Below, piece by piece: positions 52,945-61,622 of a stretch of DNA of 64,000 bases. Origin of the DNA: Falsirhodobacter halotolerans (lineage in GTDB: Bacteria > Pseudomonadota > Alphaproteobacteria > Rhodobacterales > Rhodobacteraceae); contig NZ_JALJAZ010000002.1 of the NCBI RefSeq assembly GCF_022899245.1, positions 62,001 through 126,000 on the forward strand, read 5' to 3'. The number at the start of each line of letters is the position of its first letter. Within the stretch, counting starts at the first letter, position 1. The notes under the pieces were generated by a model. That model was not told where the DNA came from, searched no databases, and worked only from the letters and a program-made list of their open reading frames with translations. The position numbers and the translations under genes were made by a program.

Positions 52945-53599
52945 AGGCCATGTATCCAAGGCCGCGCGCGGTGCGCAGCGTCAGGGTGGAGCCTTCCAGC
53001 TTGCGGCGCAGGCGGGTCACGATCTGTTCGACCGCGTTCAGGGTGGGCGCCTCCTCGAAGGTATAGAGCTTGTCGGCCACCTCCTCCTTGGTCAGCATCC
53101 GGCCCAGATTGTCGATCAGGATTTCCAGAAGCTGGATCTCGCGCGGGCGCAGGTCCAGATCCAGCCCCCCCATCCGCGCGCGCCGCGCCCCCCGGTCGAA
53201 GGTCAGCGCCCCCGCGGTGAACACGTTGGACGCGGTGCCCGACCGACGCCGCGCCAGAACACGGCAACGCGCGGAAAGTTCCCTAAAATCAAAGGGTTTG
53301 ACCATATAATCGTCCGCCCCGGCATCCAGGCCCACAATGCGATCGTCAATCTCGGACCGGGCGGTCAGGATCAGGACCGGCGTCGCGTCCCCCCGTTCGC
53401 GCAGGCGGCGCAGCACCTCGTATCCCGACATGCCGGGCAGGTTCACGTCCAGAATCACCAGATCGAACCGCGCGTGCGTCAGAAGGGCGTGGGCGTCGAT
53501 CCCGTCGCGTTCGCGGTCGATCGCATGTCCCTCGCTTCGCAGGCGATCAAGGATCGTCTCCGCCAGATCGTCGTTATCCTCAACCAGAAGCATCCGCAT
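52928..53599 (-). CDS. OmpR-family response regulator, TctD-like
   Basis: A 223-residue regulator. The receiver domain shows acidic Glu7/Asp8, phosphoacceptor Asp51 (VILDVNLPG) and Lys in DDYMVKPF; an OmpR/PhoB winged helix follows (LRPREIQLLEILIDN, VTRLRRKLEG). I chose ATG 53599 because it starts the receiver fold directly (MRMLLVEDND). It is divergent from tctCBA, with three phased TGTCAG repeats between, so it most likely activates the Tct transporter. The end overlaps the kinase gene by 17 bp. Confidence 0.93.
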   Translation of the reverse strand: MRMLLVEDNDDLAETILDRLRSEGHAIDRERDGIDAHALLTHARFDLVILDVNLPGMSGYEVLRRLRERGDATPVLILTARSEIDDRIVGLDAGADDYMVKPFDFRELSARCRVLARRRSGTASNVFTAGALTFDRGARRARMGGLDLDLRPREIQLLEILIDNLGRMLTKEEVADKLYTFEEAPTLNAVEQIVTRLRRKLEGSTLTLRTARGLGYMAYVTED

Positions 53600-53647
53600 G
53601 GCGGCACGATAGCGGGGGGCGCACGGGGGGGGAAGCGCGGATCGCCG

Positions 53648-53685
53648 TGTCAGCATCCTGTCAGGTCCATGTCAGGACGCTGACA
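53648..53685. promoter_or_regulatory. Phased TGTCAG repeats between the response regulator and tctC
   Basis: TGTCAG occurs at 53648, 53659 and 53670, exactly 11 bp apart, and CTGACA closes the set at 53680-53685. The outer parts also form a 13-bp inverted repeat with one mismatch (53648-53660 and 53673-53685). Helical-turn spacing is typical for OmpR-family tandem binding. Confidence 0.65.
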
Positions 53686-53753
53686 AGGTCCGTGCGTTAA
53701 CGTCCAAAGATCGGGCTGACTGGAAGGCGGCCCCTGATGTCTGGGAGGACAGC

Positions 53754-54722
53754 ATGAAATTTTCTCGTATCGCCGCCCTCGGGGCGGTCATGTCCATGTG
53801 CGCCTTGCCCGCGCTGGCCGAGATTCGCAGGCCCGAATGCGTGGCCCCGGCGCAGCCCGGCGGCGGCTTCGACCTGACCTGCCGGGTGGCGCAGCAGGGG
53901 CTGGAAGCGCAATTCTCGCGCCCGATCGAGGTGACGTTCATGCCCGGCGGCATCGGCGCCGTGGCGTTCAACATGTTCAACACCACCCGCAAGGCCGATC
54001 AGGACGCCATCGTCGCGTTCTCGTCCGGGTCGCTTCTGAACCTGCTGACGGGGAAATACGGGCCGAACTGGACCGAGGACGACGTGCGCTGGCTGGCCAC
54101 GGCGGGGGCCGATTACGGCGCGGTCATCGTGCGCGCCGACAGCAAGTTCCAGACCCTGAACGACGTGATGGACGCGCTGAAGGCCAATCCGGGCGGCGTG
54201 GTCGTGGGGGCCGGCGGTTCCGTCGGGTCGCAGGACTGGATGAAGGCCGCGCTGTTGCTGCGCGCCACGGGCGGTGAGCCGCAAAGTATGCGCTATGTCG
54301 CGTTCGATGGCGGCGGCGATGCGGTCGCGGGCCTTCTCGGCGGCTCGATCGAGGTCTATACCGGCGATGCGGGCGAGATGACGTCGCATCTGGAAGCGGG
54401 CGATCTGCGGGTTCTGGCCGTGATGGCCGACGAACGTCTGGACGCCCCCTTTGCGGAAATCCCGACGGCCAAGGAACTGGGATACGACGTGTCCTGGACC
54501 ATCCTGCGCGGCTTCTATGTCGGCAAGGACGTGGCCGATGCGGATTACGACCAGTGGGTCAACGCCTTCAAGGCCGCCTATGACACTCCCGAATTCGCCG
54601 AGACGCAGAAATCGCACGGCCTGATGCCGCTGAACATGGCGGGCGACGAACTGACGGCCTTTGTGCACGAACAGACCGAGCAGCTGCGCGCCATCGCGAC
54701 CGAAGCGGGTCTGATCCAGTAA
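53754..54722 (+). CDS. tctC: Tripartite tricarboxylate transporter substrate-binding protein TctC
   Basis: A 322-residue periplasmic binding protein with signal peptide (about 1-22, cut after PALA). Bug/TctC features follow: CVAPAQPGGGFDLTCRVAQQGL, GGIGAVAFN and the MRYVAFDGGGDAVAGLLGG block. It binds a di- or tricarboxylate such as citrate. GGGAGGA is well placed before ATG 53754. A GC hairpin with U5 follows the gene. Confidence 0.95.
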   Translation: MKFSRIAALGAVMSMCALPALAEIRRPECVAPAQPGGGFDLTCRVAQQGLEAQFSRPIEVTFMPGGIGAVAFNMFNTTRKADQDAIVAFSSGSLLNLLTGKYGPNWTEDDVRWLATAGADYGAVIVRADSKFQTLNDVMDALKANPGGVVVGAGGSVGSQDWMKAALLLRATGGEPQSMRYVAFDGGGDAVAGLLGGSIEVYTGDAGEMTSHLEAGDLRVLAVMADERLDAPFAEIPTAKELGYDVSWTILRGFYVGKDVADADYDQWVNAFKAAYDTPEFAETQKSHGLMPLNMAGDELTAFVHEQTEQLRAIATEAGLIQ

Positions 54723-54727
54723 GTCTG

Positions 54728-54757
54728 CGGGGGGGCCTTGGCGCCCCCCGCTTTTTC
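54728..54757 (+). terminator. Intrinsic terminator/attenuator between tctC and tctB
   Basis: GCGGGGGG pairs with CCCCCCGC over 8 bp, with further pairing inside, and TTTTT (54753-54757) follows. It lies 6 bases after the tctC stop and should reduce read-through into tctBA, giving excess binding protein. Confidence 0.75.
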
Positions 54758-54772
54758 AAGAAAGGTATCAAG

Positions 54773-55207
54773 ATGGCCGACCGCATTTTCGCGGGGGTCA
54801 TGCTGGTGGTGACGCTGGCTTATGGATGGCTGGCCTTCACCGCCATCAGCGCCCCCTTCCAATATGACCCCCTCGGACCCGAATCCTGGCCCCGCATCCT
54901 GTCGGTCGTGACCGCCTTGTGCTTTGCCATCATCATCCTGCGGCCGGACACCCCGTCCATGAACGTGGCGCGTCCGACATGGATCCGTCTGTCGATCATG
55001 GTCGTCCTGCTGATCGCCTATGCCGAGCTGTATGAACGGCTGGGTTTCATCATCGCGACCTTCCTGTTCGGCACGCTTGCCGCGCGCATGTTGGGCGCGA
55101 CCTGGGCCCGCGCCGCCCTGTTCGGGGCCATCGCCGGGGTCGTGGGGTTCCTCCTGTGCGTCGAACTTCTTGAGCTGAACCTGCCTCGCGGCCTGCTGGA
55201 TTTCTGA
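54773..55207 (+). CDS. tctB: Tripartite tricarboxylate transporter small permease TctB
   Basis: A 144-residue membrane protein with four hydrophobic segments and the family motif YDPLGPESWPRILSV near residues 32-46. It is the small subunit of the Tct importer and forms the membrane part with TctA. The ribosome site AAAGG lies about 10 bases before the ATG, after the attenuator hairpin. Confidence 0.92.
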   Translation: MADRIFAGVMLVVTLAYGWLAFTAISAPFQYDPLGPESWPRILSVVTALCFAIIILRPDTPSMNVARPTWIRLSIMVVLLIAYAELYERLGFIIATFLFGTLAARMLGATWARAALFGAIAGVVGFLLCVELLELNLPRGLLDF

Positions 55208-55217
55208 GGAGGAACCC

Positions 55218-56717
55218 ATGACGGAAGTTCTTAACGGTCTCGCGACGGGGTTCGGCGTCGCCTTCACCCCGTTCAACCTGATGCTGGTGGCGTTCGGCTG
55301 TTTTGCCGGAACGCTGATCGGCGCGCTGCCGGGCATCGGCCCGATCAACGGCGTGGCGATCCTGCTGCCCATCGCCTATGGCTTGGGCTTTCCGCCCGAA
55401 AGCGCGCTGATCCTCTTGGCCGGCATCTATTACGGGGCGGAGTTCGGGGGGCGTATTTCGTCCATCCTTCTGAACGTGCCGGGCGATGCGGGCGCGGTCA
55501 TGACCACGCTGGACGGCAACCCCATGGCCCGGCGGGGCGAGGCGGGGCGCGCGCTCTCCATCTCGGCCGTGGCCAGCTTCATCGGCGGGACGGTCGCGGT
55601 CGTCCTGATGACGCTGTTCGGGCCGCTGCTCGCGAAATTCGCGGTGGCATTCACGCCGTCCGATTACGTGGCGCTGATGGTCTTCGCCTTTGCGTCGCTG
55701 GCGTCGCTTGTCGGGGCGAACCCGGTCAAGACGCTGGTGGGGGCCACGATGGGCCTGATGCTGGCCACGATCGGGGTCGATGCCAACACGGGCGTCAGCC
55801 GCTACACCTTCGGGGTGCCCGACCTTCTGGCGGGGATCGACTTTCTGATCGTCGTCATCGGGCTGTTCGGGATGGCGGAACTGTTCCATCTCGTTGAACA
55901 GCAGGCGACGGGCAAGCTGAAGACCCTGCCGGTGGACAGCAGCTTCGTCAAATTCGCCGATCTGGCCTTTGCCAAATGGACCATCCTGCGGTCGTCGCTG
56001 ATCGGGTTCGTCATCGGCGTTCTGCCGGGCACGGGCGCGTCGGTGGCGTCGGCCGTGACCTATGGCACGGAGAAGCGTCTGGCGGGAACCTCGGGTGATT
56101 TCGGCAATGGCGACGTGCGGGGCCTGTGCGCACCCGAGGCCGCCAACAACGCGGCCGCCACGGGCGCCATGGTGCCCATGCTGACGCTGGGCATCCCCGG
56201 TTCGGGCACCACGGCGATCCTTCTTGGCGCGCTTTTGATGTTCAACATCCAGCCCGGTCCGCTGCTTTTCACCCAACACCCCGAGATCGCATGGGGTCTG
56301 ATCGCCTCCATGTATCTGGGCAACATCGCCCTTCTGGTGATCAACCTTCCGCTGGTGGGCCTGTTCGCGCGGATGCTGACGCTGCCGCAGCATTACCTGA
56401 CGCCGCTGATCGCCGTTCTGGCCTTCATCGGGATCTATTCGATCGTGGGCAACCCGTTCGACCTGTTCCTGATCATCGCGCTTGGCATCTTCGGGTGGAT
56501 CCTGCGCAAGCTGGACTTCTCGCTCGCGCCGGTGATCCTCGGGTTCGTGCTGGGGTCGTTGTTCGAAAACAACCTGCGCCGCGCGCTGTCGATCTCGGGC
56601 GGGGACTGGGGCATCCTGCTGCAAAGCTGGCAGTCGATCCTGCTCTATGCCTTGGCCATCGCCGTGGTGTTCGTGCCGATCATCCTCGGCCGTCGCCGCA
56701 AGGCCAAGCACGTCTGA
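55218..56717 (+). CDS. tctA: Tripartite tricarboxylate transporter large permease TctA
   Basis: A 499-residue inner-membrane protein with about eleven segments. Diagnostic motifs are GTLIGALPGIGPINGVA, YYGAEFGGRISSILLNVPGD and the duplicate FVIGVLPGTGASVAS plus TLGIPGSGTTAILLGAL. It uses an ion gradient to import the carboxylate delivered by TctC. GAGGAGG precedes the ATG. The gene ends 22 bases before the convergent small-protein gene, with a 6-bp hairpin at 56719-56735 that lacks a U run. Confidence 0.95.
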   Translation: MTEVLNGLATGFGVAFTPFNLMLVAFGCFAGTLIGALPGIGPINGVAILLPIAYGLGFPPESALILLAGIYYGAEFGGRISSILLNVPGDAGAVMTTLDGNPMARRGEAGRALSISAVASFIGGTVAVVLMTLFGPLLAKFAVAFTPSDYVALMVFAFASLASLVGANPVKTLVGATMGLMLATIGVDANTGVSRYTFGVPDLLAGIDFLIVVIGLFGMAELFHLVEQQATGKLKTLPVDSSFVKFADLAFAKWTILRSSLIGFVIGVLPGTGASVASAVTYGTEKRLAGTSGDFGNGDVRGLCAPEAANNAAATGAMVPMLTLGIPGSGTTAILLGALLMFNIQPGPLLFTQHPEIAWGLIASMYLGNIALLVINLPLVGLFARMLTLPQHYLTPLIAVLAFIGIYSIVGNPFDLFLIIALGIFGWILRKLDFSLAPVILGFVLGSLFENNLRRALSISGGDWGILLQSWQSILLYALAIAVVFVPIILGRRRKAKHV

Positions 56718-56739
56718 TCGGTCCGCACAGGACCGACGG

Positions 56740-57018
56740 TCAGGGACGTCCTGCGACCGAGGGGTGGTTGACACCCCAGACGGTCGGGGCGTCCCTTGCC
56801 AACATCCGCGCCTCGGCCGCGCACAGGCAGGCGCGGGCGTGGTGGGGGCAGGGGCGGTCGGCCATCGCCCGCCGCCAGATGCGCAGCGCGGACCGCGCGC
56901 TCCACGGCAGCGCGGCCCCGGCCAGCCAGGCCCGCACGTCGGGCGGCAGGCGGTCATACCCCTCCATCGACCCCGTTCCCCGCCGCCGCAGGCTGGTGAC
57001 CAGATTGCGGCGCATCAT
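56740..57018 (-). CDS. Small Cys/His-rich protein (DUF6525-like), coupled to the CobW GTPase
   Basis: A 92-residue protein resembling the short DUF6525-type family of Rhodobacterales: basic N-terminus with SLRRR, then [20 protein letters not shown] and an EARMLARD segment. The C-terminal half has CPHH-x4-C-x-C, a possible zinc site. The function of the family is unknown. Its ATG overlaps the stop of the CobW/ZigA-type gene (ATGA), so it is co-translated with a zinc-linked GTPase and falls under the same Zur-like site. Confidence 0.75.
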   Translation of the reverse strand: MMRRNLVTSLRRRGTGSMEGYDRLPPDVRAWLAGAALPWSARSALRIWRRAMADRPCPHHARACLCAAEARMLARDAPTVWGVNHPSVAGRP

Positions 57019-58223
57019 GCGCGCCCCGTCCGGCCCCATTCGGGGAAGGGATCGGGCAGCCCCGACCAGGCCGCCGGGTCGAACGCCTCCCCTCCCTGCA
57101 AGGCCGCGTCCAGCGCCGCGGTGATCGCCGCCCGGTCCATGCCCGCGCCGATGAACACCACCTCCTGCCGCCGGTCGCCCCACGGCTCCTGCCAGACGCG
57201 GCCCACCTCGGCCAGAACGTCTGGATGCGTCGGCCATCGGTCCTTCGGCACGCTGGCCCACCACCCCCCCAGCGGCGTGATGGAGGAGATGGCCCCGGCC
57301 AGGCTGAACTCCACCGCCCAGTTCGGACGGGTCGCGATCCACATATGCCCCTTGGCGCGGATCACGCCCGGCAGATCGCCGTTCAGCACGGCGTGGACCT
57401 TCGCCGGGTGAAAGGGCCGCCGGGCGCGATAGACGAAGGAGGAGATGCCGTATTCCTCCGTTTCCGGCGCATGATCGGCAAAGCCGTAAAGCTCCTTGGC
57501 CCAAAGCGGGTGCATATGCGCGCGGTCGATGTCGAAAAGGCCGGTGTCGAAGATCGCCTCTGGCGGGACGCGGGCGAAGTCCGTCTCGATCAGGCGGGCC
57601 TCGGGGTTCAGGGCGCGGATGATCTTGCGGGCCTGATCCCGCCGCATGGGCCCCGCCTCGGTCGCCTTGTTCAGGATGATGACATCGGCAAACTCGATCT
57701 GGTCGGTCAGAAGGGACACAAGCGTGCGCTCGTCCTGTTCGCCCAAGGATTCGCCCCGGTCGGCGATGAAATCGTGGCTGGAGAAATCGCGCGTCAGGTT
57801 CACGGCATCGACCACCGTCACCATCGTGTCCAGCTGCGCGACATCGGCCAGCGAGGCCCCGTCCGCATCGCGGAAATCGAAGGTCGCGGCGACGGGCAGG
57901 GGTTCGGCGATCCCGGTGCTTTCGATCAGCAGATAATCGAAGCGGCCTTCGGCGGCCAGACGGCGCACCTCCACCAGCAGGTCGTCGCGCAGGGTGCAGC
58001 AGATGCAGCCGTTCGACATCTCCACCAGCTTTTCTTCGGACCGCGACAGGTCGGTGCCACCGCGGATCAGGTCGGCGTCGATGTTCACCTCGGACATGTC
58101 GTTGACGATGACGGCGACGCGGCGGCCGTTGCGGTTGTTGAGGACGTGGTTCAGCAGCGTCGTCTTTCCCGCACCAAGAAAGCCGGACAGGACGGTGACG
58201 GGCAGGCGGGCAGGGGGGGACAT
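57015..58223 (-). CDS. CobW/COG0523-family GTPase, ZigA-like metallochaperone
   Basis: A 402-residue G3E GTPase. Walker A GFLGAGKT is at 14-21, the metal-binding C-x-C-C motif at Cys73-Cys76 in NGCICCTL, the base-specificity motif in ILNKAT, and the C-terminal CobW domain contains the GHMWIATRP stretch. Such proteins deliver zinc to client enzymes under zinc limitation. A dyad that resembles a Zur box lies 9 bases before the start, which supports the zinc assignment over cobalt. Confidence 0.9.
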   Translation of the reverse strand: MSPPARLPVTVLSGFLGAGKTTLLNHVLNNRNGRRVAVIVNDMSEVNIDADLIRGGTDLSRSEEKLVEMSNGCICCTLRDDLLVEVRRLAAEGRFDYLLIESTGIAEPLPVAATFDFRDADGASLADVAQLDTMVTVVDAVNLTRDFSSHDFIADRGESLGEQDERTLVSLLTDQIEFADVIILNKATEAGPMRRDQARKIIRALNPEARLIETDFARVPPEAIFDTGLFDIDRAHMHPLWAKELYGFADHAPETEEYGISSFVYRARRPFHPAKVHAVLNGDLPGVIRAKGHMWIATRPNWAVEFSLAGAISSITPLGGWWASVPKDRWPTHPDVLAEVGRVWQEPWGDRRQEVVFIGAGMDRAAITAALDAALQGGEAFDPAAWSGLPDPFPEWGRTGRA

Positions 58224-58231
58224 GGGACCTC

Positions 58232-58257
58232 ATACGATATGATATAACGTAACGTAT
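58232..58257 (-). promoter_or_regulatory. Zur-like operator before the CobW/ZigA gene
   Basis: A 26-bp A+T-rich dyad that is symmetric at 10 of 13 positions, with central GATATGATATAACGTAAC at 58236-58253. It resembles alphaproteobacterial Zur boxes, which have TG..ATA..TAT..CA cores. It is the only A+T-rich stretch nearby and lies directly upstream of the GTPase start. Confidence 0.55.
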
Positions 58258-58301
58258 ACGCCCGAGGGGCCGGGACGCAAGTCCCGCGTCAGGGGGCCGG
58301 G

Positions 58302-59042
58302 TCAGTCCAGAATGAGTTGCGGGTGCCCCTTGGAACAGGGCTCGATCCGGGCCTCCACCTTGAACACCTGTTTCAGCAGGGCCGGGGTGACGACGGTCGC
58401 GGTCGGCCCGCAGGCGGCCAGCGCGCCGTCGCGGATCACCATGCAGGCGTCGGTAAAGCGCAGGGCGTGGCCGATATCGTGCAACGCCACGATGATCAAA
58501 AGCCCCTGATCCCGCGCGAGACGGCGCAGCAGCCCCAAAAGCCCGATCTGCCGGCTGAGGTCGAGCGCCGAGGTCGGCTCGTCCATCAGCAGGATCTGCG
58601 GATTCTGGACCAGCGCCTGCGCGGCGCCGATCATCTGGCGCTGCCCCCCGCTCAGATCGCCGACATGGCGGCCGCGCAGATGGCCGATGTCCAGCAGCGC
58701 CAGAACGCGTTCCACCTCGGCATGGTCCTGGGGCTGCACCGTCAGCCGCCCCCCCTGCATCCGCGCAAGCAAGATGGATTCATATACCGACAGCACCGGA
58801 CGCGCGCCATTGTCCTGCGGCATGTAGGCGATGGGGCGGTCGGTGCGCGCCCCGTCGATCCGCACGGTGCCGGGCCCGCGCAGCAACCCGAAGATGCGCC
58901 GGAACAGCGTCGATTTCCCAGCGGCGTTCGGCCCCAGCAGCGCCACGAGCTGCCCCCCCTGCAGCGGCGGGGTGGAGATGTCCGACAGCACCGGCGCGCG
59001 CCCGTATCCCGCCGCGACCCCGTCCAGTTGCAGGCTTACCAT
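58302..59042 (-). CDS. Iron/cobalamin-type ABC transporter ATP-binding protein, FepC-like
   Basis: A 246-residue ATPase with Walker A GPNAAGKST, signature LSGGQRQM, Walker B ILLMDEPTSALD and the H-loop in VALHDIGHALRF. This sequence type belongs to siderophore, haem and vitamin B12 importers (FepC/BtuD group). It overlaps the permease gene by 7 bp, the last gene of a three-gene minus-strand operon. Confidence 0.92.
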   Translation of the reverse strand: MVSLQLDGVAAGYGRAPVLSDISTPPLQGGQLVALLGPNAAGKSTLFRRIFGLLRGPGTVRIDGARTDRPIAYMPQDNGARPVLSVYESILLARMQGGRLTVQPQDHAEVERVLALLDIGHLRGRHVGDLSGGQRQMIGAAQALVQNPQILLMDEPTSALDLSRQIGLLGLLRRLARDQGLLIIVALHDIGHALRFTDACMVIRDGALAACGPTATVVTPALLKQVFKVEARIEPCSKGHPQLILD

Positions 59043-60100
59043 GCCGCCGTCCTTCGGTTCAGGATGAGATAGAGGAAGAACGGAATCCCCACGATGGCCG
59101 TGACGATGCCGATGGGAATGACCGTCCCGGGAATGATCATCTTCGACAGGATGGAGCCGACGGACAGGATCAGCGCCCCCGACAACGCCGCGCCAGGCAG
59201 AAGAAAGCGCTGATCCTCGCCCAGAAGCATTCGCGCGATATGCGGGCCAACCAGCCCGATGAAGCCGATCGTGCCCACGAACGACACCGAGACCGAGGCG
59301 AGAAGACTGACGATGACCAGCACCTCCAGCCGCAGGGGGCGCAGGCGCACGCCCATGCTTTCGGCCTTGGCATCCCCCAGCCGCATCGCGGTCAACGCCC
59401 ACCCCCGGCGCGCCAGAAGCGGCAGCGCAACCGCCAGCACCGCCAGCGCGATCCAGACCTTGGGCCAGGTGGCTTTCGTCAGGCTGCCCATCGTCCAGAA
59501 CACCACGGCGGCGACCGCCTGCTGGCTGGCGAAGAACTGGATCAGCGACATCAGCGCGTTGAAGATGAAGACCAGCGCGATGCCCAGAAGGATGATCGTC
59601 TCGCTCGTGACACCGCGGCGCAGGCTGAGGCCATAGATCGCCAGCGCGGTCAGCATCGCCATCAGGAACGCGTTGACCGGGATCATGTATTCGACCGCGA
59701 AGGGAAAGAGTGCCACGCCGAAGGCCAGTGCCAGCGCCGCCCCGAACCCCGCACCGGCCGAAATGCCCAGGGTGAAGGGGCTGGCCAGCGGGTTGTTCAG
59801 GATGGTCTGCATCTGCGCGCCCGCGACCGACAGGCTGGCCCCCACGATGACGGCCATCAGGGCGACGGGCATCCGGATCTCCCACAGGATGACGCGCACC
59901 TGATCGCTGACGCGCGACGGGAAGATCAGCCCCTCCACCACCTGCCCAAGGCTGTATCGGGCGGGGCCGAGCGCCAGGTCCGTGCAGATGCTGAGGATCA
60001 GGAGACCCGCCAGCACCGCAAGGATGATCTGCCGGCGAACGACAAGGGCGCGATAGAAATCGCGCCCCGCCTCCGTCCCATGCGCGGGCAGGTCAGTCAT
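59036..60100 (-). CDS. FecCD-family ABC transporter permease
   Basis: A 354-residue permease with about ten membrane helices. Family motifs include LWEIRMPVALMAVIVGASLSVAGAQMQTILNNPLASPFTLGIS-type blocks (RMP..L, GAQMQ..LNNPLA, P.TLGIS.GA) and GTIGFIGLVGPHIARMLLG near the end. It belongs to the FecCD/BtuC type for iron-siderophores, haem or cobalamin. It overlaps the binding-protein gene by 8 bp. Confidence 0.94.
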   Translation of the reverse strand: MTDLPAHGTEAGRDFYRALVVRRQIILAVLAGLLILSICTDLALGPARYSLGQVVEGLIFPSRVSDQVRVILWEIRMPVALMAVIVGASLSVAGAQMQTILNNPLASPFTLGISAGAGFGAALALAFGVALFPFAVEYMIPVNAFLMAMLTALAIYGLSLRRGVTSETIILLGIALVFIFNALMSLIQFFASQQAVAAVVFWTMGSLTKATWPKVWIALAVLAVALPLLARRGWALTAMRLGDAKAESMGVRLRPLRLEVLVIVSLLASVSVSFVGTIGFIGLVGPHIARMLLGEDQRFLLPGAALSGALILSVGSILSKMIIPGTVIPIGIVTAIVGIPFFLYLILNRRTAAW

Positions 60101-61211
60101 GCAGCGACACCCAGTATCCCGGCTGATAGGGGATGGGCAGGAAGCGTTCGTGCAATTCCTTCAGCGTCGCCTCGGGGTCCAGATCGGCGAACCGGTCGGG
60201 GTGCAGCCATTTCGCAAGTTGCTGAACGGCGACGAAGTAATAGGGGTTGTCGTAGAACTGGTGCCAGATCGCGTGGACCTGCCCGGTCCCGATCGCCGCC
60301 ACGCCGGTCATCGCCGTGCGGTGGGTCAGCGCCTCCAGCTTGCGGCGCGCTTCGGTCAGGTCCGATCCCGGCCCCACGCCCACCCAGTTGCCGCCGGGGA
60401 CGTAGGCGTCCCACTGCCCGCCCGTCACGATGATCTGATCGGGATTGGCGGCGATGATCTGTTCGGGGTTCAGCGTGCCGAAGGTGCCGGGAACGATGTC
60501 GGCGGCGATGTTCGTGCCGCCCGCCAGTTCGACATATTCGCCGAAATTGCCGCGCCCGAAGGTCATGCAGCAATCGTCGGAATATCCGCCCGCGCGGTCC
60601 ACGAAGACTCGGGGCCGGTCGAAATTGCCCCCCTCCAGCGCGGTGGCGACGCGGGCCATCTGCCGATCCACGAAGGAGATATACTCTTCGGCCCGATCCT
60701 CGTGCCCGGTCAGCGCGCCCATGATGCGCATCGACTGGACGCTGTGGGCCAGCGGATCTTCGCGGAAATCGACATAGACGATGGGGATGCCCAACTGCGC
60801 CAGTTTGTCGTCATAGCCCGCATCCTCGGTCGCGGCCTTCGCCTCAAGGTTCATGAGGATCAGGTCGGGCTGAAGGGTCGCGGCCTGTTCCACGTCGAAC
60901 GTGCCGTCCTTGAACCCGCCGAAGGTCGGAAGATCTTCCAGTTCGGGGAATTGCGCGGCATAGGCGGCATAGGTGTCGGGATCGGCCTGCGACAGATCCT
61001 CGCGCCAGCCGACGACATGTTGGAACGGGTTCTCGCGCTCCAGCGCCGCCAGAAGATAGATCTGGCGCCCTTCGCCCAGGATGATGCGCTGTGCGGGCGC
61101 CTCAAGGGTGATCTCGCGTCCGGCGACATCGGTCACGGTGACGGGGTCCGCCTGTGCCGCCCCGGCAGTCGCAAGGGCAAGTCCAAGGAAAAGGCCGGCT
61201 CGGGTGATCAT
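60093..61211 (-). CDS. Iron/cobalamin-type ABC transporter substrate-binding protein
   Basis: A 372-residue periplasmic protein with signal peptide (about 1-21, cut after AQA) and the two-lobed TroA/FepB fold: VTDVAGREITLEAPAQRII at the start, LQPDLILMN before the connecting helix and NPEQIIAANPDQIIVTGG in lobe 2. The Asp-Asp-Cys-Cys pair in the second lobe is unusual for the family. It presumably binds a ferric siderophore or haem. It is the first gene of the operon, and an inverted repeat lies upstream. Confidence 0.92.
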   Translation of the reverse strand: MITRAGLFLGLALATAGAAQADPVTVTDVAGREITLEAPAQRIILGEGRQIYLLAALERENPFQHVVGWREDLSQADPDTYAAYAAQFPELEDLPTFGGFKDGTFDVEQAATLQPDLILMNLEAKAATEDAGYDDKLAQLGIPIVYVDFREDPLAHSVQSMRIMGALTGHEDRAEEYISFVDRQMARVATALEGGNFDRPRVFVDRAGGYSDDCCMTFGRGNFGEYVELAGGTNIAADIVPGTFGTLNPEQIIAANPDQIIVTGGQWDAYVPGGNWVGVGPGSDLTEARRKLEALTHRTAMTGVAAIGTGQVHAIWHQFYDNPYYFVAVQQLAKWLHPDRFADLDPEATLKELHERFLPIPYQPGYWVSLHD

Positions 61212-61242
61212 GATGGGTCCATCGAAAGGGCGTCTTGGGGTG

Positions 61243-61280
61243 GCAGATAGTATAAGCGAGTAATCTGGTCAACTATCAGC
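61243..61280 (-). promoter_or_regulatory. Inverted repeat before the iron-type ABC operon
   Basis: GCAGATAGT (61243-61251) and ACTATCAGC (61272-61280) form a 9-bp inverted repeat with one mismatch and a 20-base spacer. TTGACC lies just inside the upstream arm in minus-strand sense. It may bind an iron regulator, but it does not clearly match Fur, Irr or RirA patterns I know. Confidence 0.45.
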
Positions 61281-61346
61281 CTGCGGGGCGGGGGTCGTCC
61301 CTTGCCCCACCCCCGGCGCGGGATAGGTTTCCCGAAGGGGGGCGTC

Positions 61347-61511
61347 ATGGCGAAAATGCGCAAGAAATCCGATCTGCCGGTGAAGGTCTGCGCGACCTGC
61401 GGCCGGCCGTTCACCTGGCGCAAGGCGTGGGCACGGGATTGGGATCAGGTGCGCCATTGCTCGGACCGCTGCCGCGCCGCGCGCCGGGCGAAGGCCGACA
61501 AGCTGGACTGA
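61347..61511 (+). CDS. DUF2256 family small zinc-ribbon-like protein
   Basis: A 54-residue basic protein that fits DUF2256: [15 protein letters not shown] followed by [13 protein letters not shown]. Two Cys pairs (C-x2-C and C-x3-C) likely bind one zinc. The function is unknown. I chose ATG 61347, preceded by GGGGG; the in-frame ATG at 61302 would add a leader unlike the family. It stands alone between the ABC operon and the FAD/Fe-S dehydrogenase. Confidence 0.85.
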   Translation: MAKMRKKSDLPVKVCATCGRPFTWRKAWARDWDQVRHCSDRCRAARRAKADKLD

Positions 61512-61622
61512 GGCCGCACGATTGGGCTTGGCATTGCGGACCATGCCCTTAAGGTTCCCCCCAGTTTTCCGTGGGCGGCGACCTCATGCCCACCCTGGCC
61601 GCAAAGGTTTCGCAGTTCCGGC

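Noticed and set aside
56719-56735. CGGTCC-GCACA-GGACCG hairpin after tctA as a terminator
   Set aside because: Only 6 bp of stem and no uridine run on either strand, so a terminator could not be supported.
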